DNA from: Rhea pennata
Taxonomy: Eukaryota; Chordata; Aves; Rheiformes; Rheidae
DNA: 64,000 nt
Reading direction: 5' to 3'
Assembly (NCBI RefSeq): GCF_028389875.1
Contig: NC_084702.1
Coordinates: 69,351,582-69,415,581, forward strand
Below, one piece after another: positions 11,101 to 21,720 of this stretch. The notes beneath the pieces were generated by a model that was not told the DNA's origin, made no database searches, and saw only the letters and a program-made list of their open reading frames with translations. A program made the position numbers and the translations under genes. Within the stretch, counting starts at the first letter, position 1. Each line of letters begins with the position of its first letter.

Positions 11101-13220
11101 TCCATGAAGGAAGAGGGTGAAAGCATTTGCTGTAAAATTTCTTCAAGTAATTTTTGTCGTTATAAAGCTATAAAAATAGATCTATAGAATAAACCATTTC
11201 CCTCTTAAGTTTCCAGCATTTGTTTCTCATTTCCTAGCTGCTGCTGCTTTGTTTAAGCAGCAAACACTTGGGGCCACTTGTCAAGACTGAACTGTCAGAA
11301 AAACTTCTCAATTCTGGTGTCTTCTACGGAGTACTCAGTTTCATACGTTGCTTGTTTAGTTATGCAAAGTATATTGCATTTCTATTAAGTTCCCTTTTGA
11401 AAATGAATTTATTAGTCCCCCTGTATTAATATTTTATGTGTGTAGCAATGATAATGCCTTCACGTCATACAGAGACATCAAACCGAGTATTGCCTTGTGT
11501 TTGCTCCATGCAACTACTTGCGAAGAAGGAAAATAACAGTTCAGTGCTCGCCACGCCTGACTGCCTGAGAAAAGCAGATCCTGTCTGTCAATTTTAAGTA
11601 GAGATCTATTAGCTTTTCTAAAAAATGGGCAGTTTTTTGAAGAGCGAGTTACTTAAGACTATGACTGCGCTCCAAGGGAGAGAGGGTTTGGGGCTGCTGT
11701 GTTAGCAAGGATCAGTTAAATACTTCCGAAAGGCAGGGTGCTTGTTTGCCCCCCAGTGTTCAATGACATTATAGCACTTCTCCAGAGCCTCGTAGCTGCC
11801 TTTTCTTGCATGGCTTTCTAACCTGAGTACTTCTTCCTTTGAAGTTTCCTTATAACGATGCTGTGTTGCAGTTCAGTTCTGTATCTAAACAACAAATCCA
11901 AGTTTCCTTGCTGCTACCTCTAACCCAGCTACATGATGCCGATGGAGACACTGCTATCTGGATGTGTGGCCATCAGAGTCCACCGAGGACGCATGTAGTG
12001 TCTGACCCTGCTGGCCTCTGGCCCGCAAGCCTTCGGCAGCCGTGGCCACCGTGCAAAGTGGCTCACAGCTAAAGCTGAGATGCAAACCTGTGGTGCAGCT
12101 GCCCCTTATTTGTTCTGCACAGGAATTTTTGTTGTTCTGGTTCCTAACAGGTAAGGTGCATTGGGAAGCAAGAGCAGCAGTAGTGAGGAGAGGAGGCAGC
12201 ATCAACTTCTTGAGCACCTGTGTTCTCAGGTCCCTCTGTTCATTAGTGCTGAGTGGGAAAGGGAAAAAATAGCAAGAGCACGAGATCTGTGTAGTGGCAC
12301 GAGAAAAAGCGGAAGGTTGTGGCAGTGGTGCCTCTTTTTAAAGGCTGGGAGCACTAGCCTGGAGTTGCATGGTTGGCAGATTGCTGTTTAAGTGCCGACA
12401 TATCCCAGATGCTTTGCTTTTCATTTCAGTGTTCAGGTCTGAGACTTTTAAATACAAGAAATATTGCTTTGCAATATGATTTGCAAGTTACCAGATTCCT
12501 TAGATTTTAGGGGCTGAAGATGTACTTGTTTCTTTGAAAAGTGCTGAGATTCTAATGTAACATTTGATCCCAATAGCTAGAGCTTTAAAAATACATCCCA
12601 AATACTCTTGAACTGACATAACATTGCAAAACTTGGCAATAAAACAGTTGTTAAAACTATATTTATCTCTGAGAGAGATTCTGAATCGTGTTTATGATTT
12701 CCTTTAGTAATATTTGACTTGGAATGATTCTATATTGTGTGCTCAAAATGCAATATCTTATTTTTTGTCCCTGAAAATATAATCCCCATTTTGAAATTCA
12801 AACTAGATTCTTCTTCTTCTTGTCATTATTGATGATCAGCTGTACAGGTTCAGCAATTATTCAATACAGCAAGTATGTCCTGAGAGCTGTGGGATGCTTG
12901 TCCCCTTCTGTTCAGGAACACTTTGGTAGCTCTCTACCCCTGTATAAATCACTGGATTTGCCTGTAAGTAAGGGACTGGAGATTCGTAAAGAATGTCTTA
13001 TGAGACAAAAGGAAAAGTGCATTTCCTCTGAGCCCCTCCGAACAGTTTCAAAAGAAATAAAAACCAGTAAAAACAGTTTTGAAATTTAAGTATTCATAGG
13101 AGATGATCTGAGGAGAAAAAAATTCTTAGAGATTTTTCAGAATAAATGTCAAACAATGCAGACACATGCCAAATCTGTTGTACTGGAATAAAGACATATT
13201 CATAGCATTTTATCTGCCAT
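8121..13220. other. Intergenic DNA, SLC45A2 to CR1 fragment
   Basis: About 5.1 kb of AT-rich DNA with no recognisable gene. Open frames are short (longest about 90 codons) and have no family resemblance. A near-repeat of about 15 bases (AACTGTAGGATAACT/AACTGTAGGATAGCT) occurs around 9664-9702. A GC-richer section at about 11900-12380 has overlapping open frames on both strands but no splice or codon pattern that I can support. Confidence 0.7.
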
Positions 13221-14010
13221 CATAGAATCACAGAATAGTTAGAGTTGGAAGGGACTTCTGGAGATCATCTAGTCCAACTTCCCAGCTCAGAGCAGGCTGC
13301 CCAGGACCCTGTCCAGACAGCTTCTGAATATCTCCAAGGATGGAGATGCCACAACCTCTCTGGGCAATGCTATCCAGTCTGCAGCCACCCTTTCAGTAAA
13401 AAAAATGCTTTCTTATGTTCAGATGAAGTTTTCTATGTTTCAGTTTGTGCCCATTGTCTCCCATCATGTCACTGGGCACCACTGAGAAGTGCGGCTCTAT
13501 CTTCTTTACTCTTGTCATCAGGTATTTGGCCCACCATTGGCCCATTTCTCCACCGTACTGAAGTCCTTCTGAATGGCAGCACAACCCTCTAGCGTATTAA
13601 CACCTACTCCCAATTTTGTATCACCTGCAAACTTGCTGAAGGTGGACTCTGTCCCTGCATCCGGGTCATTAACGGAGATGTTAAACAGTACTGGCCCCAG
13701 GATCAACCCCTGAGGCTCATGGCTGGTCACTGGCCTCCAGCTGGACTTTGTGCTGCTGATCACAACCCTCTGAGACCAGCAGTTCAGCCAGTTTTCAATC
13801 ATCTACCTCACTGCCCTTTTATCTAGCCCTTACTTTATCAGTTTATTAATGAGGATATTATGGGAGACAGTGTCAAAAATCTTACTAAAGTTGAGATAAA
13901 CAACATCTACTGCTGTCCTCCCAACAACCAAGTCAGTCTTCTCCTCATAGAAGGCTATCAGGTTAGACCAACACGATTTTCTCATCACGTTAACCCTGGG
14001 GTAATTATTG
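13221..14010 (-). mobile_element. CR1 LINE fragment, 5'-truncated and inactive
   Basis: On the - strand this reads as the 3' part of a chicken-repeat-1 (CR1) non-LTR retrotransposon. On the + strand it opens with CATAGAATCACAGAAT, the reverse complement of the typical CR1 3' terminus, followed by the conserved AGTTGGAAGGGACTTCTGGA-type tail. A partial reverse-transcriptase C-terminal region lies at 13518-13802 (-), with recognisable SQRVVI..TKSSWRPVTS, GLILGPVLFNI and DTKLG motifs. Its catalytic box reads FAGDTKL, where an Asp-Asp pair is the family norm, and the frame is broken upstream and downstream. The element is therefore dead. The body stops near 14010 without its 5' half, the usual 5' truncation of CR1 insertions. 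Confidence 0.92.
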
Positions 14011-17000
14011 GTACCTATAAATTGTTAGCAACTTAATTCTCTCAGCTTTAGGATTTAGCCTGAAAAGAAAATTGAAGGTATTTCATTTTCAGATTTCTTA
14101 TCATCTGAGCTGATTAGAGCCTCGTTCGCAAATATAGAGAGTAGTCATTTTCTGCCAGATTCCAATTTTATCTAGCATCAGGTTTGATGTGATTTTGGAA
14201 CAAGAGCATGGAAAGGTTCATTGAGCAGTGAAACTAGAAGTCGGTATTGAATAGCTAATTTGATCATTGTGCAATAAATGTATTCATTCAGTGGGCCTGT
14301 GCAAGGAACGACACAGGCTCTCATGCAGAAACAGTCATTGTCACTAGGAACTGATGTATAAAGGCTATTTGAGTGAGCTGCCTCTATTTTGTTATTTCCC
14401 ACAGTGAATAACCTGCAGTGGGTCACCTTTACTTTCTGTTAGCACTCCCCACACAGATAGGTCAAGGTTCCAAAAAGCTTGCACAACTAAATAAATGGCT
14501 TCTATCTCCAGCTGGTGTTTTGCCCAATTTACTCTGGCATCCTGTAAGAGTTTGTATTTTATAGTTAAGTTTTGGGGAATTACTCTGAAGCAGCTTGTAA
14601 ATATAGGCTGAGAAACCTGCAAAGATGTGAAAATTTGTATGGATCAGAAAGAGCCTATTGTAAGGAAAATAACTCCTTGCAATTAGGGAACATGTTTATG
14701 GCATGTTAACAACTACACTTTGGCAAAGAAATGAGTTAACTGACGGTGCAGCCTTTTCCTGGAGACCTTGTCTCAACAGCTACTGCACTGACTGCTGCAG
14801 AGAAATGTTATTGGAAGAGACTCTTATAACTGAATGATTGTGACAAAAAGATATTTTCAATAGCCCCTTCCAATCAGATTAATAAGAATTCTCTTCTGAA
14901 GCACAAGAGAAATAATTCTCACCAAAAACTGCAGAGCCAAGCTTTCAATCTAGCATCCTTGAACTGAACTGCACCCATATATATCCCTGTTCAAGCTCAT
15001 GGACACCCATTAGATCAGAGTTTTCTGTACAGGCTGACTCAACTGACTAATCAAATTATAAAGCAGAAAGTAGTGAAATGGGATGAAGGGTACTGGATCT
15101 TTTCCCGTTAAAGTGAGTGCCAAAATAATTCAAGGAGAAAGTCAAGTAATTCTTCCATTGAAGAGATATTTCAAAGGATAATCTGGAGATGTAACTGGAG
15201 GTTGTTATCATATTAAGAGTTTGCTTAGTTATTTGGAGGTAAATATTTTAAAGTCCTTAACCACCCAAAGTGAAGCTAGTGCCTAGTCAGAATATCAAGG
15301 CTTTAGAGGTTCCTCCAGGTTGTCACTAGAGGTCAGTCTGCACCGTTGGGTTCCTGTCCTTCCTTCACAATTTGGACCTCTCTAACAGCACCCCAAGAGG
15401 AATCTCTGGCAGAACAGGCCAGATCCTGAAAATCCCTTAAGAACTGTCGATATTGTTTTCAATCCTTCAGCGGTGTTTATTTCAATCCATGAAAAGGTGA
15501 TGGTTAGAAATGAAAACATGAACATTTGTAGGAGACAGGAGTATTTTTAGAGAGTATTGTATTAATTACTTAGGACTCCTGCCCCCATGGCCCTGATACC
15601 CACTAGGATTTGTTGCTACTTATGTGTAACCTCAAAGCTGGAGCTGGGAAGACCCTCTGCTCTGGCCGGATGCCAGGTAGGTGTGCACCTGCAGGGAGAC
15701 AGCCCCAGGGCACGCAACGCACAGGCCGGTCCCACCACCTCTGCAACACGGGGCCCGGTTTTCACGTGGCAAGAGCCGGGACTCACTGCACACATGAAAT
15801 AAAAGCCCCACACAGGCATGATCCCTGCACATGCACAGCCAGAGCGATGCTGGGCACGCACAGACCAGCTGTGCAGCCTCAACTGCAGGTCAGGCACAAA
15901 CCAGCACTTGACCGGTTGTGGATGGGTTGTGCCTCTTTCAAAGGGCAGATCCACGACCTAGATCTAGTGGATCAGAGGCTTAAGGCAGAGGAGTCCTCTA
16001 AGTCCAGATTCCAGCCCCTCTCTATACATGCAGGATTTTCTGCTGCTCTTTGGGGTAATTTGCCATATGTAAGGTTTTTATATCTTTAGTGACCAGATAT
16101 TCGGGGCTTGCTTTGGTCGTGGTATGTTGCTGGTGTTCTGAGCTAACCATGGGTTGTTCTGAGTACCATCTGTTTTATAGTGCTGTGTTGCTCAGTTAGA
16201 ATTATGTGTAAACTGATGTCTACAAAAGGATATATATTCTGTTACGCTGAACACTGCAGAAAACATCCTTTAGGCAGTTTGCTAACCAATGCTATCAGGC
16301 TGTGATTTAGATACCCAGAAACTTTTTACGAAATGCACAAGGCCATTTAAGCATCTGAGGAGAGGAATTAAGCATCCAGCAAGCTGAGTAGAAACTTTAA
16401 TGGTCAAAAGCAAACACTAAGAAACGAATCTGGTCTTAAGATCCATCGCCACTCCTTAATTTAGGTCTGTCGGGGTTCTGAAGATAGGTGTTCACAGCCT
16501 CTTGCTCTCATATAACAACAACCATGAAGCTGTCATTTATCTGTTAGCACAAGCATTAGGGCTTTCTCCTCAAATATATAAGACTCAGATGCATCCCTTG
16601 CAAATCCTTTGACACATTAGGCTGCTAGATTTATGGGGCTGGAAAGCTCTCAGGCTGTGAAAGCAATCTCACATTGCATGGTGTACTGAAATATTAACTG
16701 AACCAGGGCTGGGAGCAATAACAAGTCCGGTGTTTTACAGTCCCGTTACACTGTCAGGTGGTTAATCATTGTCCTTGGAAACAGGAAACCTAGAATCCAG
16801 ACCTGGATCCAATTTATGTTGCTGCATTTTATAGCAATTTACTTATACAAGAAAAAACATCCTGGCACTTTCTCTCTGGGGCTCACATCTTAACCACTAG
16901 GCTGCAAAATAATGTTCAACGGTTTTCTTTCCCTTCCTGATCCAGGTGAGCAACTCATGCAGCATGAAACAGTTTCAAGCCAAACAGTCTGAACCAGTCT

Positions 17001-18547
17001 GCAGTCTAGGAACACATGGCAGCCCAGAGATTCAGTAACGCCCCAGGGATGTGGAAGGGGGGGAGTTTAGTCTCCCGGATTGTGAGCAAGAGCTCAGAAG
17101 ACCACCAATGTAGTGTTTGAAAAGGGAAGGGAAGAGAGCACAGGCTGCACATGCATTGAAGGCAGGAGAGCAGAAGAGTAGCTAGACACAGCTGCAAGGA
17201 GATGGGGGGGGGGGGGATTAACTAAGTTTACAGCTCCTCCTAACAGCAGGGCCTGAGAGCGGGGCGCACGTGTTGGCGAGCAAGGCTGCTCCCTCAGCCG
17301 AGATTCGCCCTGCTGCCAGCCCTGCCAGAGGGATCACAGGGAAACGCACACAAGGCGGATGCCATAGACTTAAACAGATTCAGACATGCTCAGGAGCAGA
17401 CTTCTAGGCACAAGAAATTTTACTGAGCCCCCCACCCCACCCACCTTGTAAGTACCTACAGATCTCAATCAGCAGCTGCTCGGGATTTAGGAACCTAGAG
17501 GGGCAGCGGCACAGTGCTTAGGTCCCCAAGTTCTTCTGTGCATATAGCTTCACACAATGGTTTTCAGAGTCTCTGCATTTGTACAAGTAAGTCCTTCAGC
17601 TGCCAGCTCACCTCCATGGTTCTTCTCCAGCCACCTTGCAATACTACAGCATCTTCCTAGGTAGCAAGCGCCCAAGGTTGCAGTAAAAGTCTCCACTGCC
17701 TTGAAAAAGAAACAGCAGCTTCTCGTTGCAAGCAGCAGAGCCAGCAGCTTCCAACCCAAACCTGAATTCTACAACGGGAATTATTGATGTACAGTAAACC
17801 TAAAGGAGTCTGCAAAACATAATTGCCACTAATGGCAATGCAACGTTGACTGGACAGAAATAGCAATTTTAGTTTGAATCAGTATTTAGAGGTGAAAAAC
17901 AGCCTTCTGCAGAGACAGTTTTTAGCAGAGTTGGACAAATGCTGGAATCTGGCTGCAGGTGCAAGGAGGGGGAGAGTAGAGAGAGATTACAGATACTGTG
18001 TTCATATATTCATCCCCTATGCAGTTTTGAGGTATTAATGAACTTGCATTTTGGTGGGAAAACCAGAACTGTTCAATTTCTGCATCTTTTAAAGGAAGTA
18101 TTTTTGACCTTTCAGTTTAAAATTAATGTTAATAATTAATATTAGTGTTTTAATTTTTAAAAACCTTAAAAAGAAAAAAGAAATACATAGCCTTGCCATA
18201 AGAAGTTTCACAGCTTGAAATGACACTTTTTTTTCATGCCCTTAAAAGCTCACTTCAGACCAACCCCAAATTATTTTCCCATTTTTTCCTTTGGGACAGT
18301 CAACGGGACAATCCCCTGTCCCTGCTCTTCTCCCGTGCGTGACAGCAGTGACCTGCAGGCTCTGAGGCTGCTCACACCTGAGGATTTGAGCATGCAGTAA
18401 CCGAAACTCTGGCAAGTATCGATGCAGACCCCTTACAAGCAGTCTTGCAGAACATCGGCCTTCGTGGCTCACTTTTAGCTGAGCCCAGAAGTATCCTGGA
18501 GTAAATAATTTGAAGTGCCTGCTTTCTCCACCCTCCATCTCCCTCTC
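14011..18547. other. Intergenic DNA between CR1 fragment and RXFP3 3' UTR
   Basis: About 4.5 kb with no recognisable gene. A GC-richer section at 15580-15960 has overlapping open frames of 71 to 159 codons on both strands, but none has family resemblance or a consistent start, so they are treated as composition effects. A G run of 13 lies at 17204-17216 and another of eight at about 17059. The last 500 bases are AT-rich. Confidence 0.65.
17204..17216. repeat. Poly(G) tract
   Basis: Thirteen consecutive G after GAGAT, in intergenic DNA between the CR1 fragment and RXFP3. It is a simple repeat with G-quadruplex potential. Confidence 0.85.
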
Positions 18548-19626
18548 TTTATTTACAATTGTGCTGATTACCTGGAGTGAATTACTAGTCTGAAGCACAG
18601 CAAAAAGAAACCCTGGTTTCTTCTTCAGGGCCCCGGAGAGACACCTGCTTTGCTGCACACGGCTCGGGTGGTGGGTTTCCCCTCTGCAGCTGGGGAGGAG
18701 GCTGGGGACCACGATGCTGGGGGGACTCACACCTTCCCCTCCCAACCCAGGCAAAGCAACACCTCTCCCCGCAGCTGAAAGTCCCATCCTCGGGCTTCTC
18801 CTTGGCTCCCTGGTTTGCTGTGTATCCTGCCAGCGGTGATAGGAAGGTGGAAAAGCAGATGGGGGGGTGGGGAGGAGCAGCGCTTGCTCCTCTCTTGCTC
18901 TGCCAAAGTCTGGCAGCACTTTCCCAGTGCCCTAAGAGAAGGGAAAGGAGCCAAACCTGAGTGAGCAGGTGACTCGGACCCGTTTGTCCCAGCTGTTCCC
19001 ACGGGGGCAGGTGTGCAGTGGGACATGGTCCCAACCCTGTCCTCGCTGGAGCCCAGGGAGCAGTGGCTACAGCCAGGCTGGCACCGCTTGCTGTGCCACC
19101 CTTCAGCAGCAAGAAAGCACCCAGCTCCCTCCCCACAAAACACATGTGCACCCTGGCGGGTGGGGGACTGCTGGCCCCTCGCTGCCTGCAGCTCCAGGCT
19201 GGAGTGCAGGTGGTGGGCACAGACGAGGCTTCCCAGTCTTCCCCATGGTGCCCTGCACATCCTCCGTGGAGCCTGCAACTTGGGCCCCATTACCCTCTCC
19301 ATTCCTCTTCCCCGGGACAGGTGCAAGTGCTCAAGATCATCTCCTAGAGACATCCCTATTCCCTGGCCACCACAACCATCTCCTTTTCTTGTTCTCTAGA
19401 CACTTTCAAGCTGACAATTTCCATTAACAAGCCTCCAAGAGCAGGCACAATCCCTGAAGAGCATCTCCCATGCAGAAGTCCTCCTTCACCCCTGTCCCTC
19501 CCTCCACTTGTCCCTCCAAGGAATGCAATGTCCCAGGGCCACATCCTTCACAGACCCCCTCCCCCTCAGATCTCCTCTCCCCTCCCCCCGCCCCCCCCCC
19601 CCCCCCGCCAGTGCTCACTGCTGCTC
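18548..19626 (-). terminator. RXFP3: Probable RXFP3 3' UTR with polyadenylation signal
   Basis: Downstream of the RXFP3 stop on the - strand, the first canonical AATAAA I find is the reverse complement of TTTATT at 18548-18553, about 1.07 kb after the stop. The interval is GC-rich like the gene and gives way to AT-rich DNA at about the signal, which fits a 3' UTR. Open frames on both strands in this interval (18242-19427) have no family resemblance. The end point is inferred from the hexamer alone. Confidence 0.5.
19584..19606 (-). repeat. C6-G-C16 tract (G-rich in RXFP3 mRNA)
   Basis: On the + strand, C6 (19584-19589), G, then C16 (19591-19606). On the RXFP3 sense strand it is a G16 run followed by C and G6, starting about 20 nt after the stop codon. 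More G blocks follow (AGGGGAGAGG), so a stable G-quadruplex in the 3' UTR is possible. Confidence 0.85.
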
Positions 19627-20964
19627 TCAGCAGCGCTGCTCAGAGGAGCCGGTGGGCAGCATGTCGTAGCGGCCATTGTAGACCACCATCCCCGGCGGGT
19701 AGTAGGCCAGCTCGGGCTGGACAGCCACACTGGGCGAGGAAGCAGTGATGGGGTGGACAGGCACCAAAGCATGCAAGGCCTGCTCCTCCTGCTCAGGCTT
19801 GGTGGTGTCGGTGAAAGGGCGCATGGTGGTGAGGGAAGGTGAGGTGATCCTCCAAAGGAGGCTCTTCAGTGCCTTGCGAAACTCCCGGCGCATGAGGCAG
19901 TAGAGGATGGGGTTGAGGCAGCTGTTGGAGTGCGCCAGGCACACACTGATGGGGAAGAGGTACACTTGGGAGAGGAAGTACTCAGTGCTGAAATGCACCA
20001 CATTGAGTTTGATGAGGACGCCCCACAGTGTGAGCGCTTGGTTGGGCAGCCAACACAAGAAGAAAGACAACACCACGATAGACACTGACTTGGTCACCTT
20101 GGAACGGCGCTTGGTGCTGGGGCCGCTGCAGGAACTGCCGACATGCTTGTCACTGATGAAACGCACCAGGAGCAAGTAGCACAGGCTGATGATGGCCAGT
20201 GGCACTACGAAACCCAGCAGCACCTTCTGGATGTGGTACAGCCCCAGCCAGAACTGGGCATTGCTGCTGCGGCCCTCAGGGAACTTCAAAAGGCAGAGTA
20301 CATCATCAAAGACGGTGGCAGTGGTGGAAAAAATGGCATGGGGCAGGGAAGCCAGGATGGCTGACACCCAGATGAGTGCACAAAGCCACTTGGCAGAGCA
20401 GCAGCCGCCCAGTGGATCACCTCGACGCTGGTTCTTCAAGGCTGAAGCCACAGAGCGGTAGCGAGCCACACTCATGGCAGTGAGGAAGAAGACACTGGCG
20501 TACATGTTCATGGCTGTCACATAGGAGACGATCTTGCACATGGCCTTTCCGAAAAGCCAGTTGAAGTCCAGTGCATTCTCCACTGCCCAGAAGGGCAAGG
20601 TCAGCACAAACTGGAAGTCAGTCACTGCCAGGCTGGTCACAAAGAGGTTGATGGAGGACTTTCTCCAGCCTTGTTTGCTTTTCATCAGGTAGAGCACTAG
20701 CAGGTTGCCCACCAGCCCCAGGGCACACACCACGGAGTACACCAGGGAGATGATGATCCGCAACACGTCGGAGCTGTCACCCTGCATCCCGTCGGCTCGC
20801 TCCAGGTTGATGTTCCTGAGGAGCTGTAGGAAGGACACGTTGCTCCGGTTGCCCGTCGGGGCACCCTCCAGGAAGCTCAGCGACATGTCCCAGGCGTCGC
20901 CGTCCGCTACCCCCTTGGCGCCGGCGGCCGGCGAGCAGGGGCCGGGCTCGCAGGGCTCCGCCAT
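19627..20964 (-). CDS. RXFP3: Relaxin-3 receptor 1 (RXFP3), complete single-exon GPCR
   Basis: A complete intronless class A GPCR of 445 residues, receptor for relaxin-3 and coupled to Gi. The start is the first ATG of the frame (20964), with G at -3 and +4. The frame extends 17 codons further upstream but without an ATG. N-glycosylation sequons NRS and NVS sit at residues 39 and 42. Seven helices follow, the first at about 69-94. Visible marks are the TM2 Asp116 in LAVTD, the WxxExxxD ligand-contact spacing at W126/E129/D133, Cys143-Cys224 for the TM3-ECL2 disulfide, ARY (167-169) in place of DRY, FFLCWLPNQ (301-309) and NPILY (351-355). The C-tail carries LKSLLWRITSPSLTTMRPFT and ends near NGRYDMLP, as in mammalian RXFP3. 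The human protein is about 469 residues, and the difference lies mainly in the N-terminus and loops. Bird genomes may carry RXFP3-like paralogues. The position beside SLC45A2 supports the true RXFP3. Confidence 0.96.
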   Translation of the reverse strand: MAEPCEPGPCSPAAGAKGVADGDAWDMSLSFLEGAPTGNRSNVSFLQLLRNINLERADGMQGDSSDVLRIIISLVYSVVCALGLVGNLLVLYLMKSKQGWRKSSINLFVTSLAVTDFQFVLTLPFWAVENALDFNWLFGKAMCKIVSYVTAMNMYASVFFLTAMSVARYRSVASALKNQRRGDPLGGCCSAKWLCALIWVSAILASLPHAIFSTTATVFDDVLCLLKFPEGRSSNAQFWLGLYHIQKVLLGFVVPLAIISLCYLLLVRFISDKHVGSSCSGPSTKRRSKVTKSVSIVVLSFFLCWLPNQALTLWGVLIKLNVVHFSTEYFLSQVYLFPISVCLAHSNSCLNPILYCLMRREFRKALKSLLWRITSPSLTTMRPFTDTTKPEQEEQALHALVPVHPITASSPSVAVQPELAYYPPGMVVYNGRYDMLPTGSSEQRC

Positions 20965-21720
20965 CCCGCGCCAGGGCGGGCGGCGGGTCCCGAAGCCCCG
21001 CGGCGGGGCGCGCAACGGGGCGCGGGGCGGCGGCGGCTCCCTCCTGCTCGGCGGCTCCGCGCGGCTGGCGCCGAGCCCGGCCCCGCTGCGCGGTTATATC
21101 CGCCCCCGCGGGCCGGGGGCCGGCGCGGCGGCGGCGGGGCATGCGCGGCGGCGGCGGCGGCGGGGCGCTCCCGGGCCACCCCGCTCCGCCCCGGCGCAGC
21201 GCAGCGCGCAGGCACCGCGCCGCAGCAGCCCTGCGAGCGGAGCCCCGAAACGCGCCGCTTTTCTTTCCGAATCGCCAGCACGAAGAAAATCCCGACTTCA
21301 TTCTCGCCGCTCGTTTGCACGCTCCTCGGCTCTTCCGGGAAATCCAGCTCGCTCCGTTTACACGCGTCTTTAAATATATATATCTGTAGGAATACATAAG
21401 TGTGCGGATGTATGTATCTGTGTGTGTGTCTACGCATGAGCCAGCCGTCGAGCTGACGGGGGCTCCGTCCCAAAGCCGCCCGCCGCCGGGCAATGCGCTC
21501 TCCCGACGGCTCCGGCCGGCGGCCGGCGTTAACACCGCGGCGGCCCGCGGAGCTCCGGCACCGGCGGGGAGGCGCCGCCGCCCGCGGGGCGAGCCCGAAA
21601 CGCCCCGCTGCGGCCCGGGAGCCGAGCGGCGCGGAGCGTCCTCCCGCACGGGAGCGCTGGGCAGCGCGGAGACCGACCCACCGCGCCTCCTTCCGCCCCG
21701 CGGACATCGGGCGATGTTTA
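20965..21720 (-). promoter_or_regulatory. RXFP3: RXFP3 5' UTR and CpG-island promoter
   Basis: Directly upstream of the RXFP3 start the DNA becomes extremely GC- and CpG-rich, and this continues to about 21720 where it drops sharply to AT-rich sequence. On the - strand a TATA-like GATATAACC (about 21092-21100) lies about 130 bases before the ATG, in a setting of GGCGG-type SP-site motifs. A lower-GC insert at about 21365-21440 contains short TA and TG repeats. The long open frames here on both strands (up to 290 codons) reflect scarcity of stop codons in CpG islands and are not genes. The start site is not determined. Confidence 0.7.

Noticed and set aside
15587..16089. Overlapping frames of 71, 159 and 112 codons near 15.6-16.1 kb
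   Set aside because: GC-richer composition explains them. No recognisable domain, no consistent start and no splice pattern.
18242..19842. Open frames up to 225 codons on both strands downstream of RXFP3
   Set aside because: They fall in the GC-rich probable 3' UTR, have no family resemblance, and overlap in several frames.
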